Part shown: one piece after another, positions 18,149 to 27,622 of the stretch | Position numbering within the stretch: position 1 is the stretch's first letter | Layout of the letters: the number at the start of each line of letters is the position of its first letter | Made by a program: the position numbers and the translations under genes | Notes under the pieces: model-generated | What the model saw: only the letters and a program-made list of their open reading frames with translations | What the model was told of the DNA's origin: nothing | Database searches by the model: none | NCBI GenBank assembly: GCA_916049765.1 | Contig: CAJZIX010000010.1 | Span: 1 to 40,007, forward strand | Length of the DNA stretch: 40,007 nucleotides | Source of the DNA: an uncultured bacterium | GTDB lineage: Bacteria > Patescibacteriota > Gracilibacteria > Absconditabacterales > Absconditicoccaceae | Direction: 5' to 3'

Positions 18149-18880
18149 ATGTACCTTTATAGCTTCACGCAGTATGCAGGATTTGATAGAGTTTTTCTCC
18201 TCAAAGAAGAAAATCTGAATCTTCAAGCTGGAGATCTCCTTCAATCGGGATCAGATTTCTTTCTTGTGTTATGAGAAGAAATAAGTTTTTCTGAACTCTA
18301 TACTACCCTTTATACCTGATCTACGAACTTTTCTCTCGCTTATAAAAAGCTTCTTTCAGAACCGACTCTTCAGCTCCTCCACCGAATGAGCTATCAACGA
18401 TATACGAGTTATAAAAAGGTAATGCAACTTTTCCTAGATTCCGATATTGAGAAGCTCATTTTGAAAGGAAAAAAAACCAGCAAAAAAGAGCAAACCATCA
18501 ACTTTCAGCTGGGGAAAATAAACATTCAGAACGAAAAAAAAGGTCAGATTTTAGTCATTTTCCCTGATCTATGGACTTTTCACAATAGCATTGACCTAGC
18601 GAAGACTGGGGGAACTTTTCTCAGCTCACTAGATACTCAAAGCAAAAAAAACAGCAACTGGCGAAAAATCAAAACCTGAAATGAAAAGCTCATTTTTTGC
18701 ACCTGATCAGAGATTTTTCAGGACTTCCAAGTGTTAGAAAAAATCTATCTTGTAGAGCCTCAAAAATGGTACTATGCTAGCCAACAAGACCCCAGATACA
18801 AGGTAGAGTGTGTTCTCCAAAAAATGGGGGAGCTTTATAATGCTGAGATGATCACTATAGAAAGCGAAATGCTATCGTAA
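18149..18880 (+). CDS. Degenerate PriA-like protein
   Basis: 243 residues with TGA=Gly. The C-terminal third reads LIFCTGSEIFQDFQVLEKIY followed by LVEPQKWYYASQQDPRYKV, which parallels the PriA primosomal helicase segment G(T/S)RSA.F.PF..L..I...DE...SY.....PRY. The preceding ILVIFPDLWTF parallels PriA motif Ia (LVL.PEI..T). A functional Walker A (GKT) is not visible and the DEEH box is replaced by VEP, so ATPase activity is unlikely. The N-terminal ~85 residues (YSFTQYAGFDRVFLLKEENL) may match the PriA DNA-binding region. It could be a replication-restart adaptor that kept only binding functions (inference). It diverges from the membrane-protein gene. Confidence 0.6.
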
Positions 18881-18895
18881 ACTTATAAGTATTAT

Positions 18896-18923
18896 ATATC
18901 CTTCGCTAACGCCCAGGAAGACA
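18896..18923. repeat. Dispersed intergenic repeat, copy 1
   Basis: 28 bases, ATATCCTTCGCTA...CAGGAAGACA, matching 25 of 28 positions at 25781-25808. Both copies lie just outside genes (here after the PriA-like stop). They look like members of a small dispersed intergenic repeat family. Confidence 0.55.
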
Positions 18924-19770
18924 TTTGGTTGAGGAAGATTTGCTTCATAAAAAAAAGAAGCAGAATTAAATCTACTCCTTATTCCTTACGATGAGAAATA
19001 AGTTTATAGTTGCCTTTCCTAAAGCTATGAAATCTCTTAAACTTCATAGTATCCAGTGCTTTAGGCGATCCTAAAGTCAAGAGTTCACCAGATAACAAAA
19101 TCAGATTATTTTTTTTCTTTAGAGGAGATTTACCTTTCAAAAAGAAAAGAAATCTGAATCTCCAAGAGTGGAAAGAGTGAAGAAGCAGGAAACTACCCTC
19201 CTCTACCGATAGCTCTTTCAACAATAACCAAACCAAAAAAGCCTCAATCTCAATTCATTTTGAAGCTTACTTCTCTAAAGCCTTGAGCATCCCATAGCAA
19301 AAAAGAACTTAGTAAAGCGAGTTTGAACCTTACCTTTCTTTATGCTTTAAACGAAAATGCTAAAGGGAGTTTCTTTGAGAAGGACTTTCAAAACCGATTT
19401 TTCTTTCCCTACTCCTTTTTGGGGGAATAAGTCATAAACTCCTGCTCTCAACAGGAACTTTTGATGAAAAATCAGACTTTCTTTTATTGCCCTTTCTTCT
19501 ACATTTGAGAAGAGAAAGATTATGCGGAATTGTCTATTCAAACCACACTTCAGAAGGGACTCCTCCATACTAAAGATGGACAAATCTTCTTCAGCTCATA
19601 AAAGAAAAGGAATTGAAGGAACTTTTTCTATAAACTTATGCTAAAGACCTCATCATAATTGCCAATCAAGGAAGTTTTTTTCTCTCTTTCTTGATGACGG
19701 TATCATTATATTCAGAAATGAAGGAAATTGCAAATTTTTTATGACTTTTTATAATCTACTTCTAAATCAG
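18924..19770. other. Stretch without a supportable gene; several short overlapping open frames
   Basis: With TGA read as Gly, stops are rare and all three plus frames stay open over much of 19010-19640. Plus-strand pieces such as TGTFDEKSDFLLLPFLLHL, CGIVYSNHTSEGTPPY and LLQLIKEKELKELFL look protein-like and share one frame interrupted by TAA near 19570. Minus-strand frames at 18979-19236 and 19347-19583 are also open. No frame has a recognised motif or dominates. Most likely a decayed plus-strand gene or non-coding DNA. Confidence 0.4.
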
Positions 19771-19806
19771 CTTAGCTCCTAAGAAATCAATCCTTTAGAA
19801 GCTAAG
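19771..19806 (-). terminator. Hairpin at the 3' end of the surface-protein gene
   Basis: CTTAGCT / AGCTAAG stem extended inward by CTAA/TTAG pairs with one mismatch, 12 bases past the minus-strand stop at 19819. There is no clear T-run, so termination is only probable. Confidence 0.45.
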
Positions 19807-19818
19807 CGAAAGCATCAT

Positions 19819-21003
19819 TTACTTTACAAAGTTAGCTCTCTGCTTGAGGACATAAGAGAAGTAATCAATTTCTTTCCAGTCAAAAACCTGCTGTTTATAA
19901 GCTCTAAAGAGCATGAGAGCTACATGATTTCTTGAAATAGGTTCAAGTCCAGCATCTTGAGTGATGATATTTAAAGCACTAGAAGCCTGATTGTATGGAG
20001 CATATCGGAGCATTCCTGTTTCATCAAGATACGACTTGAGAAGCATTCTAATCAAAACCGCATTTACCTCAGCTTTAGAGATAAATTCAAATGGTCTAAA
20101 TACCCCATCTCCTTGTCCGCTTCCTTTCATGATTCCGAGCTGATATGCGAGTTCAATATAGGGTTTGAGAGTTGGATCACTCTCCTGAGTATCACTGTAG
20201 TTTACCGTCAGCTTTTTATTTGGCTGTCTACAGAGTACATTGATAGCAAAATTAGAGAAGATTTTTGCGGCTTCCTGTCTAGAAAGATTTCTATAAGGAT
20301 CATAACCATCTACGGTATCAAACTTCGTCATCTCATAGCTCCAGAGGAAACTTTGAGCCTTATTGTATTCATCATTTGTGGGAATAATCTGAGAAGTAAG
20401 GATTCCGAGATGAGATCTTCTCGTATAGCACTTTCCATCTTCTATCGTAGGATTGAAAAGATCGCTTTCTGGGTAAGATTTCTTCTCTTGAGTTGGCTTT
20501 GAATTTTGCTGAGAATCAGCTTTTTCATCTTTTTTAGGCTTAAGAGAAAAGTTTCCACCTCCTCCGCTATAACCGACATGAGGAGTACTTAGAGATGGAT
20601 TTAGATTAGGATCAGGACTCGAAGCTAGAAAATCAAGCTTTCCAAGAGCCACAAGAGTTTGTCTTCAGACTTTATCTTTTACTTGGATGCAGAGATAGTT
20701 TCCATTTTCAGAATCATATAGCTCTTTAGAAAGTTCAAAGTGAGCATTGATCTCTCGAGCTGTTCAGAAAGAAAGTGCACTCCTTGATTCATAATCACTA
20801 CAGTCTGCTTGGCTTGCAAATCCATAGGTTAGACTATTCCAATCAAAACCATCCTCATTTTCCTCTGCTTGAGTTCGGAATCCTACTCCTTGATCAAGAG
20901 CTTTGAATGAAACTTTTGCTAGAGTTCAATTATTTTCATAAGCAATTTGTCTATTAGTGATACTTGGATCTTGAGTATCAATACTGAACCTTCACTTTGA
21001 ATA
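19819..21003 (-). CDS. Surface protein, C-terminal part with SLH-like domains
   Basis: 395 codons open after TAG 21004-21006; third piece of the 19819-23355 surface-protein gene. It begins IDTQDPSITNRQIAYENNG and has three TGA-glycines, then a Pro/Lys/Gln/Ser-rich linker (KPKKDEKADSQQNSKPTQEK). The C-terminal ~190 residues carry SLH-like modules: YDPYRNLSRQEAAKIFSNFA, PYIELAYQLGIMKGSGQGDG, VFRPFEFISKAEVNAVLIRM and LEPISRNHVALMLFRAY. SLH modules fix proteins to the cell envelope. The join to the previous piece is a one-base shift near 20986-21003; adding one T to GGTTCAG would restore the frame. Confidence 0.7.
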
Positions 21004-22076
21004 CTACTTTCGTATCCTACACTGTCAGCAGCAATAAGGGTTATTTTTTTATTACTAATCGGACCAGAAAGAATATTAGTACAAACTAATTTGGTAGCGG
21101 TATTTTCACTACACCTAGTAAGGTCTATAGGACTTCCATCAACTTTGACCATATGAGGATTAAGCTTGAGATTATCAGTTATGGTAATGGTAAGTTTAAT
21201 ATTTCCAGACGAAATTGCTTGAAGTGGAGCAATACTTAGAGCCGGAGGAATAGCATCTATACTAAATGACTGACTATTCTTTCCTTCTGCTCCCTGATGA
21301 TCTCAAACTACAACTTCTAGATTTCCACCTGTTGTTCCCTTTCCTTCATAATTACAAATAATTTTTTGTTTTTTATCATTATCCATTACCATACCTCCCC
21401 CTTTTTCCCAATTACTATCTTTGGAGAAAGTCAATAATTGAGTAGGATTTTTAGTACTCTGACAGTTAATGCCTGTTATACCTAGTTGCTCAGCATTAGA
21501 AATCTTCATTGCTACAATAGAATTTTCACTTGGAGAGTAAATGGTAAATGCTCCTGTGAATATTATGTCTTTTCTGACAATTGTTTTATTCCCAGTTAAA
21601 AATTCAATAATTGGAGGAAATTTAATTTCGTTAATATCTCCCAAATTTTCTAACAGATCTTTACACTGTACTTTGATGGTATGTATTTTATGACTACCAG
21701 ATAGTGGTTTTAAGTCTAAAAGCTGAACCTGCTCTCCAGATCCAATATTACGAGTTTTAGGAGTTCCATCAGCGCCTGTATAGGAAAGTGTACAGTTTTT
21801 GATTCCAGCTCCTCCTCTATCTAGTGGAAACTGTGCTAGAGTAATAAGTGGTTTATTAATATCTGAACTATCCACATAAACTTGTGGTAATTCAGGACCT
21901 TCACCATCAACAAGGTATTCAGTTGTGTCTGTGATAGTTTCTATGCCATCAGTAATTTCTAATTGAATATTACGACCATTTGCTGTAGAGTTTACATCAA
22001 AAGTACACTTTATCTTTCATGGAGATAAGGCATTTTCTACACTACCAATTACTATAAGAAGCAGTACTTCCAGTTG
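20919..22076 (-). CDS. Surface protein, middle part
   Basis: 386 codons open between TAG 22077-22079 and TAG 20919, overlapping the adjacent pieces. It reads VIGSVENALSPGKIKCTFDV, then repeated Ig-like beta domains (LITLAQFPLDRGGAGIKNC; FTIYSPSENSIVAMKISNAE; FSIDAIPPALSIAPLQAISS). Paired cysteines occur in short motifs such as IKNCTLSY and GINCQST, typical of extracellular domains. There is no start codon at the opening, so it is a continuation of the N-terminal piece after a one-base shift near 22045-22076, not a separate gene. Confidence 0.65.
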
Positions 22077-23355
22077 CTACAATTTTTGCCTTGATTTGAT
22101 CAGCAGGGAGAAGACTGCCTATTGTAAGAGTACTAGTGATTGTAGTTGTTGAACCAGTCTGATATTCCAATTCTGGTTCTAATTTACAATCTCTTTCATC
22201 TCTTTGTATCTTGTAACCTTTTTGCGTTAACGAATTTCTTGCATCTTTCTCAAAGCAATAAGGAGCCTGGATCGTAAGAGTGAAATCAGGTTTATTTTCT
22301 ATTAAATTTGTATTCCATTTTTTCAAAAGTTTCTCATAATGTTCCCTAGAAAAGCTTAATGATTTAGCAGAATCATTACTAGCAATAAAATTCAACCCCT
22401 CTTTTAAGGATTTAGGCTTCCATTCCGAGATATCCTGATTAAAAGAGAAAGCATTCAAAAACATTCCAGCCATAGTAGTTACCTTTTCAACATTTCGGCT
22501 TCCTATTGGCTGATTAAAATTCTCTGAATTCCAAAACATACGACTCATATTAGTCACATTACTGATATTCCATTCTTTAATATTCCCTCCATTAAATAGT
22601 TTTGCGTTTGAAAACATATTTTGCATAGTAGTAACCTTACTCGTATCATCCAAATCTACACTCTGGACTTTAGCACCTGCGAACATATACTTCATATCAA
22701 TAATGTTAGAAGTTTTCTCAAGTTTTACACTAGGGACACTAGATTCATAAAACATATGACTCGCAATAGCTAAATTTCATACATTTTTAAAATGAATAGC
22801 TTTATTTAAACCTATTGTTCCCTCAAACATTCTCTGCATACCTGTAGCACTTTGAGTATTCCAATTACTTAAATCATCATTAAAAGCTGTTGCATGATAA
22901 AACATGTTTCAAAAATTAGTAACCTTACTCACATCCCATTTCCCAATATTTGCTCCATCAAAAGCTTTAGCATCTTGAAACATAGCAAACATATTCGTTA
23001 CATTACTCGTATTCATTTCATCAGAAAAAACAATATTTGCCGTCTTTACTTTTGAGAAAAAATAGCTTGCATTATCCGGGAGCTGTACTCCAGATTTAAA
23101 TTCAATCTTATTAAGAGTTGTTTGTTCCAATCATAAAACACCTTTCAGTTGAATCCACTTATTACGATCTATCTTACCATTTCCCTGAACTGTCAGCGTC
23201 TGAGCAGTCTGATCCCAAACACCATTTACATTTATTCAAAGATAAAAAGTCTGACTTCATACAGAAACCTGAGCAGAACTAAATAAACCTCGACTTCCAA
23301 GCCATAAAAATAAGCTTAATGCGACAAAAATAAACATTTTTCATAATTTTCCCAT
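22042..23355 (-). CDS. Surface protein, N-terminal part with BspA-type (DUF285) repeats
   Basis: 437 residues with TGA=Gly from ATG 23355 to TAG 22042. The N-terminus MGKLGKMFIFVALSLFLWLG is a signal peptide or membrane anchor. From about residue 90 it carries repeats of the DUF285/BspA type: NTSNVTNMFAMFQDAKAFDG, WDVSKVTNFGNMFYHATAFN, KVTTMQNMFSNAKLFNGG, NVTNMSRMFWNSENFNQPIG, KVTTMAGMFLNAFSFNQDI. These short repeats occur in secreted and surface proteins of host-associated bacteria and mycoplasmas. This frame stops where the middle part takes over by a frameshift. Joined with the other two pieces the product would be about 1180 residues: anchor, repeats, Ig-like domains and SLH-like end, probably an adhesin or cell-contact protein. 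Confidence 0.75.
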
Positions 23356-23446
23356 TCAAACGGTGAATTATATAAAAATATGATCTTCCAAGAAGGGAAT
23401 ATAGTAAATCAATTATTTATTGCAAGTAAAAAGCAAAAACCAACTG

Positions 23447-25708
23447 TTAAGAAAAAGTAATATTTCCACCCAAAGAAAAATCCGACTTCTCTCTTCTTTC
23501 AGCTTTTGATTCAGCTTTTTGTCTTGGTTTTTTTATAGTTCCTCACTCCCCTTTCATAGAAAGTGAAAGCTTTTCTTTTTCAAGATCAATATCCAAAACT
23601 CTGACTTCCACCTGCTGTCCAACCTTCACCACATCAATTGGATTGGTAACGAAATAATCTGCCATTTGCGATTTATGCACTAAGCCATCATTATGCAATC
23701 CCACATCTACAAATGCTCCAAAATCCGTGATATTTCTCACAATTCCCTGCAGTTTCATCCCAATCTGCACATCTTTTATATCCAAAACATCAGATTTAAA
23801 GCACGGTTTTTCTAGTTCTTCTCTAGGATCTAAACCTGGTCTTTTCAGTTCTTTCAAGCAGTCTTCCATCGTTTCAAAACCAAGCTCATATTTTTGAGCA
23901 AACTGCTGAATTTCTTGCTCTGAATAGTCAGGAAACTCCAGAGGAAGCGTCAGATTTTTCTTTTTTATCCCTAATTCCTCTTCAATAAAAGCTGAAATCT
24001 GTTTGTAGTGGTCAGGATGAATCCCCGTCGCATCCAAAGGCTCTTTCCCCTCTTTAATCCTGAGAAAACCAATCGCCTGCTCATAAGCTTTTGGTCAAAG
24101 TCCTTTCACTTTTTTGATCTGCTTCTTATCAGTAAAAGCTCAGTTCTCATCTCTATACGCAACGACATTTTTGGCAACCGATAAAGAAAGCCCAGCGATA
24201 TATTGCAATAAGGTATAACTCGCGGTGTTTACATCAACTCCAACCGCATTTACCACATCTTCAACCTTTTCATTGAGCTTTTCTTTCAGGAATTTCTGAT
24301 CTACATCGTGCTGATACTGCCCCACTCCGATCGCCTTTGGATCAATTTTTGTTAATTCAGCAAGCGGATTCTGCACTCTATGAGCGATACTGATCGCCCC
24401 TCTAATCGTAACATCTAAATCAGGATATTCCTGTTGTGCTAGTTCTGAAGCAGAATACACCGAAGCTCCAGCCTCAGAAGTAATCATATATTGAAGTTTC
24501 AGCTTGTGATTTCTGATAAAATCCGCAACAACTTTTTCTGATTCCCTAGAAGCCGTCCCATTTCCAATAACAATAAGGTCAACCTGATATTTCTTCACTA
24601 AATTAAGTAAAGTATGCTCAGCTTCTGCGATTTTCTTCTGTGGTTCTGTCGGATAGATTACGCTTTTGTCTACAAACTTTCAAGTTTTGTCTACTATGGC
24701 AAGTTTACATCCAGTCCTAAAAGCAGGATCAAAACCGAGAACCGTCAGTCCTTGCACTGGAGGAGTAAGCAAAAGTTGTTTGAGATTCTCTCCAAAAACT
24801 TTGATTGCTGATTCATCAGCTCGCCTCTTTTTGTCGCCTCTCAATTCCCTTTCTAATGAAGGTAAAAGCAACCTAGAAAGACCATCATCAACCGCCTCTT
24901 GTAAATACACTACAGAAGTATTTGCATTTTTTGGAATAAAATACTGAGCAGAAAAGGCTAAAATTTTCTCCTGAGAGAACTGTAATTTCACGGAAAGCTG
25001 TTTCTCCTTCTCCGCTCTACTTACCGCAAGATATGCATACGAGGGCATATCAAAAAGCTTTTTACTATAATTTTGATAGATTTTATAGACTCCATTTTCC
25101 TCAAAAGTCTTCGTTGCTTTTGTTTCTAATAAGGCATGCTGTTCTTCAAAACTTTTCAAATCTGATCTCAAGTCTGCATGATCAGAAACTTCTTCAGCAA
25201 TAATATCTTTTGCTCCTTGGATCGCTTCTGCTCTGTCTTTTACACTCGTTTTCTCATCTCCAGTATCTTTGATAAATTCGTCTGCTTTCGCTTCAAATGC
25301 TTCTTTTGAAAGTTCTGCTTTTGCAAGAATCTTTGCTAGAGGTTCTAGTCCTTTTGCCTTTGCTATGGTTGCTTTGGCATTTTTCTTTTCTTTAAAAGGT
25401 CTATAGAGATCCTCTACTCTCGCAAGCGTTTCAGCAGCTAAAATCTGATTTTTTAATTCTTCAGTAAGTAAACCTTTTTCATCAATCAAACGGATCACAT
25501 CTTGTTTTCTCGCTTCAAGATTTTTGGTATAACTATAGAGTTCAAAAAAATCACGAAGTTGCTCATCAGTCGCCCCCTTCGTCATTTCCTTACGATAACG
25601 AGCGATAAAAGGAACCGTATTCCCTTCATCTAAAAGCTGAATAATATTGCTAATTACTCAAGTTTCCATTCAAGTTTTACTTTGAATCTGCTGGATTAAT
25701 GTCAACAT
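23447..25708 (-). CDS. tex: Tex-like S1 RNA-binding transcription accessory protein
   Basis: 753 residues with TGA=Gly, the usual length of Tex. Order: N-terminal helical region (NTVPFIARYRKEMTKGATDE), central helices, YqgF/RNase H-like domain (VLGFDPAFRTGCKLAIVD; IVIGNGTASRESE; ITSEAGASVYSASELA), helix-hairpin-helix part (VGVDVNTASYTLLQYIAGLS; VKGLGPKAYEQAIGFLRI) and a C-terminal S1 domain (IGMKLQGIVRNITDFGAFVD). Past MKGE the last TGA is read through to a basic tail (KKPRQKAESKAERREK). Tex binds RNA and associates with transcription and translation. TGA-glycines are few, mostly at the ends. Confidence 0.95.
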
Positions 25709-25780
25709 TGTCTAGTTCTATAAAAAAGATAAAATACAGTTATTATCAATAAAAAATTAAAGAAATATGCTAATAATTTT

Positions 25781-25808
25781 ATATCCTTCGCTATCGATCA
25801 GGAAGACA
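25781..25808. repeat. Dispersed intergenic repeat, copy 2
   Basis: Second copy of the 28-base element at 18896-18923 (25 of 28 identical), 73 bases upstream of the tex start. The rest of 25709-25915 holds nothing else recognisable. Confidence 0.55.
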
Positions 25809-25915
25809 ATCTGCTTTGTTATTCTGAACACAGTGAAGAATCTAATCTCGCATTCTAATCTTCTCGTTTATAAGGAAAAAAGAAGTAAATAAAGCTTATT
25901 CTTCACACTCTTCCT

Positions 25916-26047
25916 CTACTTGCATTTTTCTTTGGGGAGATCAGCCTTAACATATTTTTTTCCATCCTTTACAAGACAGTATCACTGCATTACACAAACT
26001 CAACAATGAATGCAGTATTCATGTTTTACAACCACCCTTTTCTCCAT
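25916..26047 (-). CDS. Tiny ferredoxin-like cysteine protein
   Basis: 43 residues with TGA=Gly: MEKRVVVKHEYCIHCGVC, then VMQGYCLVKDGKKYVKADLP, then KEKCK. The C..C..C pattern (CIHCGVC), another Cys after MQGY and a final Cys resemble a minimal [4Fe-4S] ferredoxin half or a small zinc ribbon. Two glycines are TGA, so standard-code gene finders would miss it. A ferredoxin would fit the 2-oxoacid:ferredoxin oxidoreductase genes at 34804-37557, though they are 9 kb away. Start ATG 26047 is the only one available. Assignment rests on cysteine spacing alone. Confidence 0.55.
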
Positions 26048-26071
26048 TATTTGAATAAAATGATTTAAAAA

Positions 26072-26263
26072 CTACCTCTCCTCCCTTTCTCCACTCAAAG
26101 CATTTTCAAACTTATCCAAAGAAGGAGGAATCTGATTTGGAAGAATTTTCTTTTTTTGAGGTGTAGAAGACATCGCTGTACTTAAATCATTAGATTTTAC
26201 TGCTTCTAAAAGAGGATTTTCAAGATTTTTTGAAAGTTTTTCTTCAGTTTTTTTATTTTCAGT
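26072..26263 (-). CDS. Short hydrophilic hypothetical protein
   Basis: 63 residues, MTENKKTEEKLSKNLENPLL... to SGEREER, ending in TAG 24 bases before the ferredoxin-like gene on the same strand. Charged and probably disordered. The frame extends 11 codons upstream to another ATG (26296), but the shorter start looks more natural for a soluble protein. It has no TGA-glycine and no motif I recognise. Confidence 0.45.
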   Translation of the reverse strand, partial: TENKKTEEKLSKNLENPLLEAVKSNDLSTAMSSTPQKKKILPNQIPPSLDKFENALSGEREER

Positions 26264-26325
26264 CATGAGAAAAAAGAGAAAATAAAGCTGACTCAACTCT
26301 AAGGGATTGCCTTAAAATTTCAAGT

Positions 26326-26358
26326 AAAAAAAAAGACCAAGAAGAAATACTTCTGGTC
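26326..26358 (-). terminator. Rho-independent terminator (minus strand)
   Basis: Stem GACCAGAAG / CTTCTTGGTC with one bulged base and a 5-base loop, followed on the minus strand by nine T. It closes the structured segment to its right rather than a protein gene. Confidence 0.75.
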
Positions 26359-26560
26359 CAGATGAGTACCTGGAACCGAAAAGCAAACCCTTAGAATACA
26401 GTGGGTTTTTTAGTCCTGATAACTTAAGCTACCAAGAGTAAAAAGCCTTCTGCTTTCTTCAACAAACAAACAAAATCGGTTCCAAGTGATAAGTGATAAA
26501 CGTTCATCAGGATAGATTACTTGATTTATCATTCCCTTATCAATGAGAACTCCTCACGAT
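26359..26560 (-). ncRNA. Candidate structured RNA of unknown class
   Basis: There is no open frame, yet complementarity is dense. A 9-bp long-range helix pairs TGGAACCGA (26371-26379) with TCGGTTCCA (26476-26484). Inside are the hairpins AAACCC/GGGTTT and AAAGC/GCTTT. TCCTGAT near 26414-26420 can pair with ATCAGGA near 26503-26510, outside the long helix, which would make a pseudoknot. A strong minus-strand terminator follows at 26326. I could not match it to tmRNA, RNase P, SRP or 6S RNA. It might be a free RNA or a leader of the 26263 gene. Confidence 0.4.
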
Positions 26561-26647
26561 GAAGGAAATTAAATCTTTTATTTAGTTTTTTATTTTATTG
26601 CAACTAGAGAATAACTTTGCAAGGGAAAAAAACAAGACTAAAAAGAA

Positions 26648-26687
26648 AAAATCCTCTAGGCTTCAGTTAGCACATTTTGAGGATTTT
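26648..26687 (-). terminator. Second hairpin downstream of hflC
   Basis: Perfect 9-bp stem AAAATCCTC / GAGGATTTT with a 22-base loop; on the minus strand it runs into TTTTTTCTTTTT. It may back up the hflC terminator. Confidence 0.5.
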
Positions 26688-26705
26688 GTGATATAATAAG
26701 TGTAC

Positions 26706-26737
26706 AAAAAAAGACAGTAATGAAAAGCATTACCGTC
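26706..26737 (-). terminator. Terminator of the hflK-hflC operon
   Basis: Stem GACGGTAATG / CATTACTGTC (one mismatch) with a 5-base loop, followed on the minus strand by seven T. It lies 8 bases past the hflC stop. Confidence 0.8.
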
Positions 26738-26745
26738 TCTTTATA

Positions 26746-27618
26746 TTATTTCCTAGGAATTAATCCCTCAGGAGACAATACCCATTCAGTATTGTCTTTA
26801 TAGACTTTTTTAAAGGTTTCAATCTCATTGTAAAGCTTAAATAGTTCTTGGCTTTTTCGATAAGATGAATTCAAGATCGCAAGGCGTGTACTGTCAGCAC
26901 TTCCTTTAATCATGCCGGCTTCTCTCTGAGCAGCAGAAAGTATTTCTGCAACCTTGAAATCAGCGACTGCTTGAATGCTATCTTGATTTTTTTTACCTTC
27001 GGCTATGTAACCTTGTGATATTTTATTTCTGTCCGCAATCATATCATTGAAAACAGAATTTTTGTTCTCATCAGGAAGCTCAACTCTATTAAACGAGAGA
27101 AACTTAACTGACAAGTCAATATCATCAAGACCCTTATTAGAAGAGGCTTTTATCCTCTCTAATAAATTTTGACGATTATTAGTAACAATATCATCAAACA
27201 AATTTTCTCCGAGTATTGCGGAGATATCTGAAGAAATATTGTCGTCAATCCGTCTTTCAGCCTTTCCCATACTTACTACTTTAGTAAAGTAGGTTTTGGG
27301 GTTATCTATTCTGTAAAGACAAAACCAATCTATCAAAAGGTTTTTTTTACTTTTTTCTTTCAGAACCATTTCTCGTCCTGAATAAAGAAGTAGTCTTTTG
27401 TCCACCTTTTTGATCGTTTCAAATGGCCATGGAGCCTTTAATTTTAATCCTGGGATTGTATAATCTCTCCTTGCTTCACCAAAAGCAAAAGCACTTGCCT
27501 GCTCCCCCTCTCGTAAAATAAAGAAGGAACTATTTAATCCCAAAATTATCATAATGATTGCAATGAAACCTATCCAATTTCTCTTTTGATCAGTCCAAAT
27601 ACTTTTTTTTGTTTCCAT
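26746..27618 (-). CDS. hflC: HflC-like band-7 (SPFH) membrane protein
   Basis: 290 residues. A single N-terminal membrane helix (WIGFIAIIMIILGLNSSFFI) is followed by an SPFH/band-7 domain: ILREGEQASAFAFGEARRDY, IPGLKLKAPWPFETIKKVDK, LLYSGREMVLKEKSKKNLLI, then a long coiled-coil region (IAEGKKNQDSIQAVADFKVA, ILSAAQREAGMIKGSADSTR) as in HflC. With HflK it forms a complex that encloses and restrains the FtsH protease. The hflK stop lies four bases upstream, so the pair is one operon. All 14 glycines are GGN; TGA is not used. Confidence 0.9.
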   Translation of the reverse strand: METKKSIWTDQKRNWIGFIAIIMIILGLNSSFFILREGEQASAFAFGEARRDYTIPGLKLKAPWPFETIKKVDKRLLLYSGREMVLKEKSKKNLLIDWFCLYRIDNPKTYFTKVVSMGKAERRIDDNISSDISAILGENLFDDIVTNNRQNLLERIKASSNKGLDDIDLSVKFLSFNRVELPDENKNSVFNDMIADRNKISQGYIAEGKKNQDSIQAVADFKVAEILSAAQREAGMIKGSADSTRLAILNSSYRKSQELFKLYNEIETFKKVYKDNTEWVLSPEGLIPRK

Positions 27619-27622
27619 TTTT

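Noticed and set aside
26470..26490. T-box riboswitch because of TGGAACCG resembling TGGNACCG
   Set aside because: No stem I or specifier loop and no synthetase or amino-acid gene downstream; the sequence pairs with a distant complement instead.
26359..26560. tmRNA, with a possible tag ending LLLVA before TAA on the minus strand
   Set aside because: No tRNA-like ends (acceptor pairing, T-loop) could be found; the short frame is probably chance.
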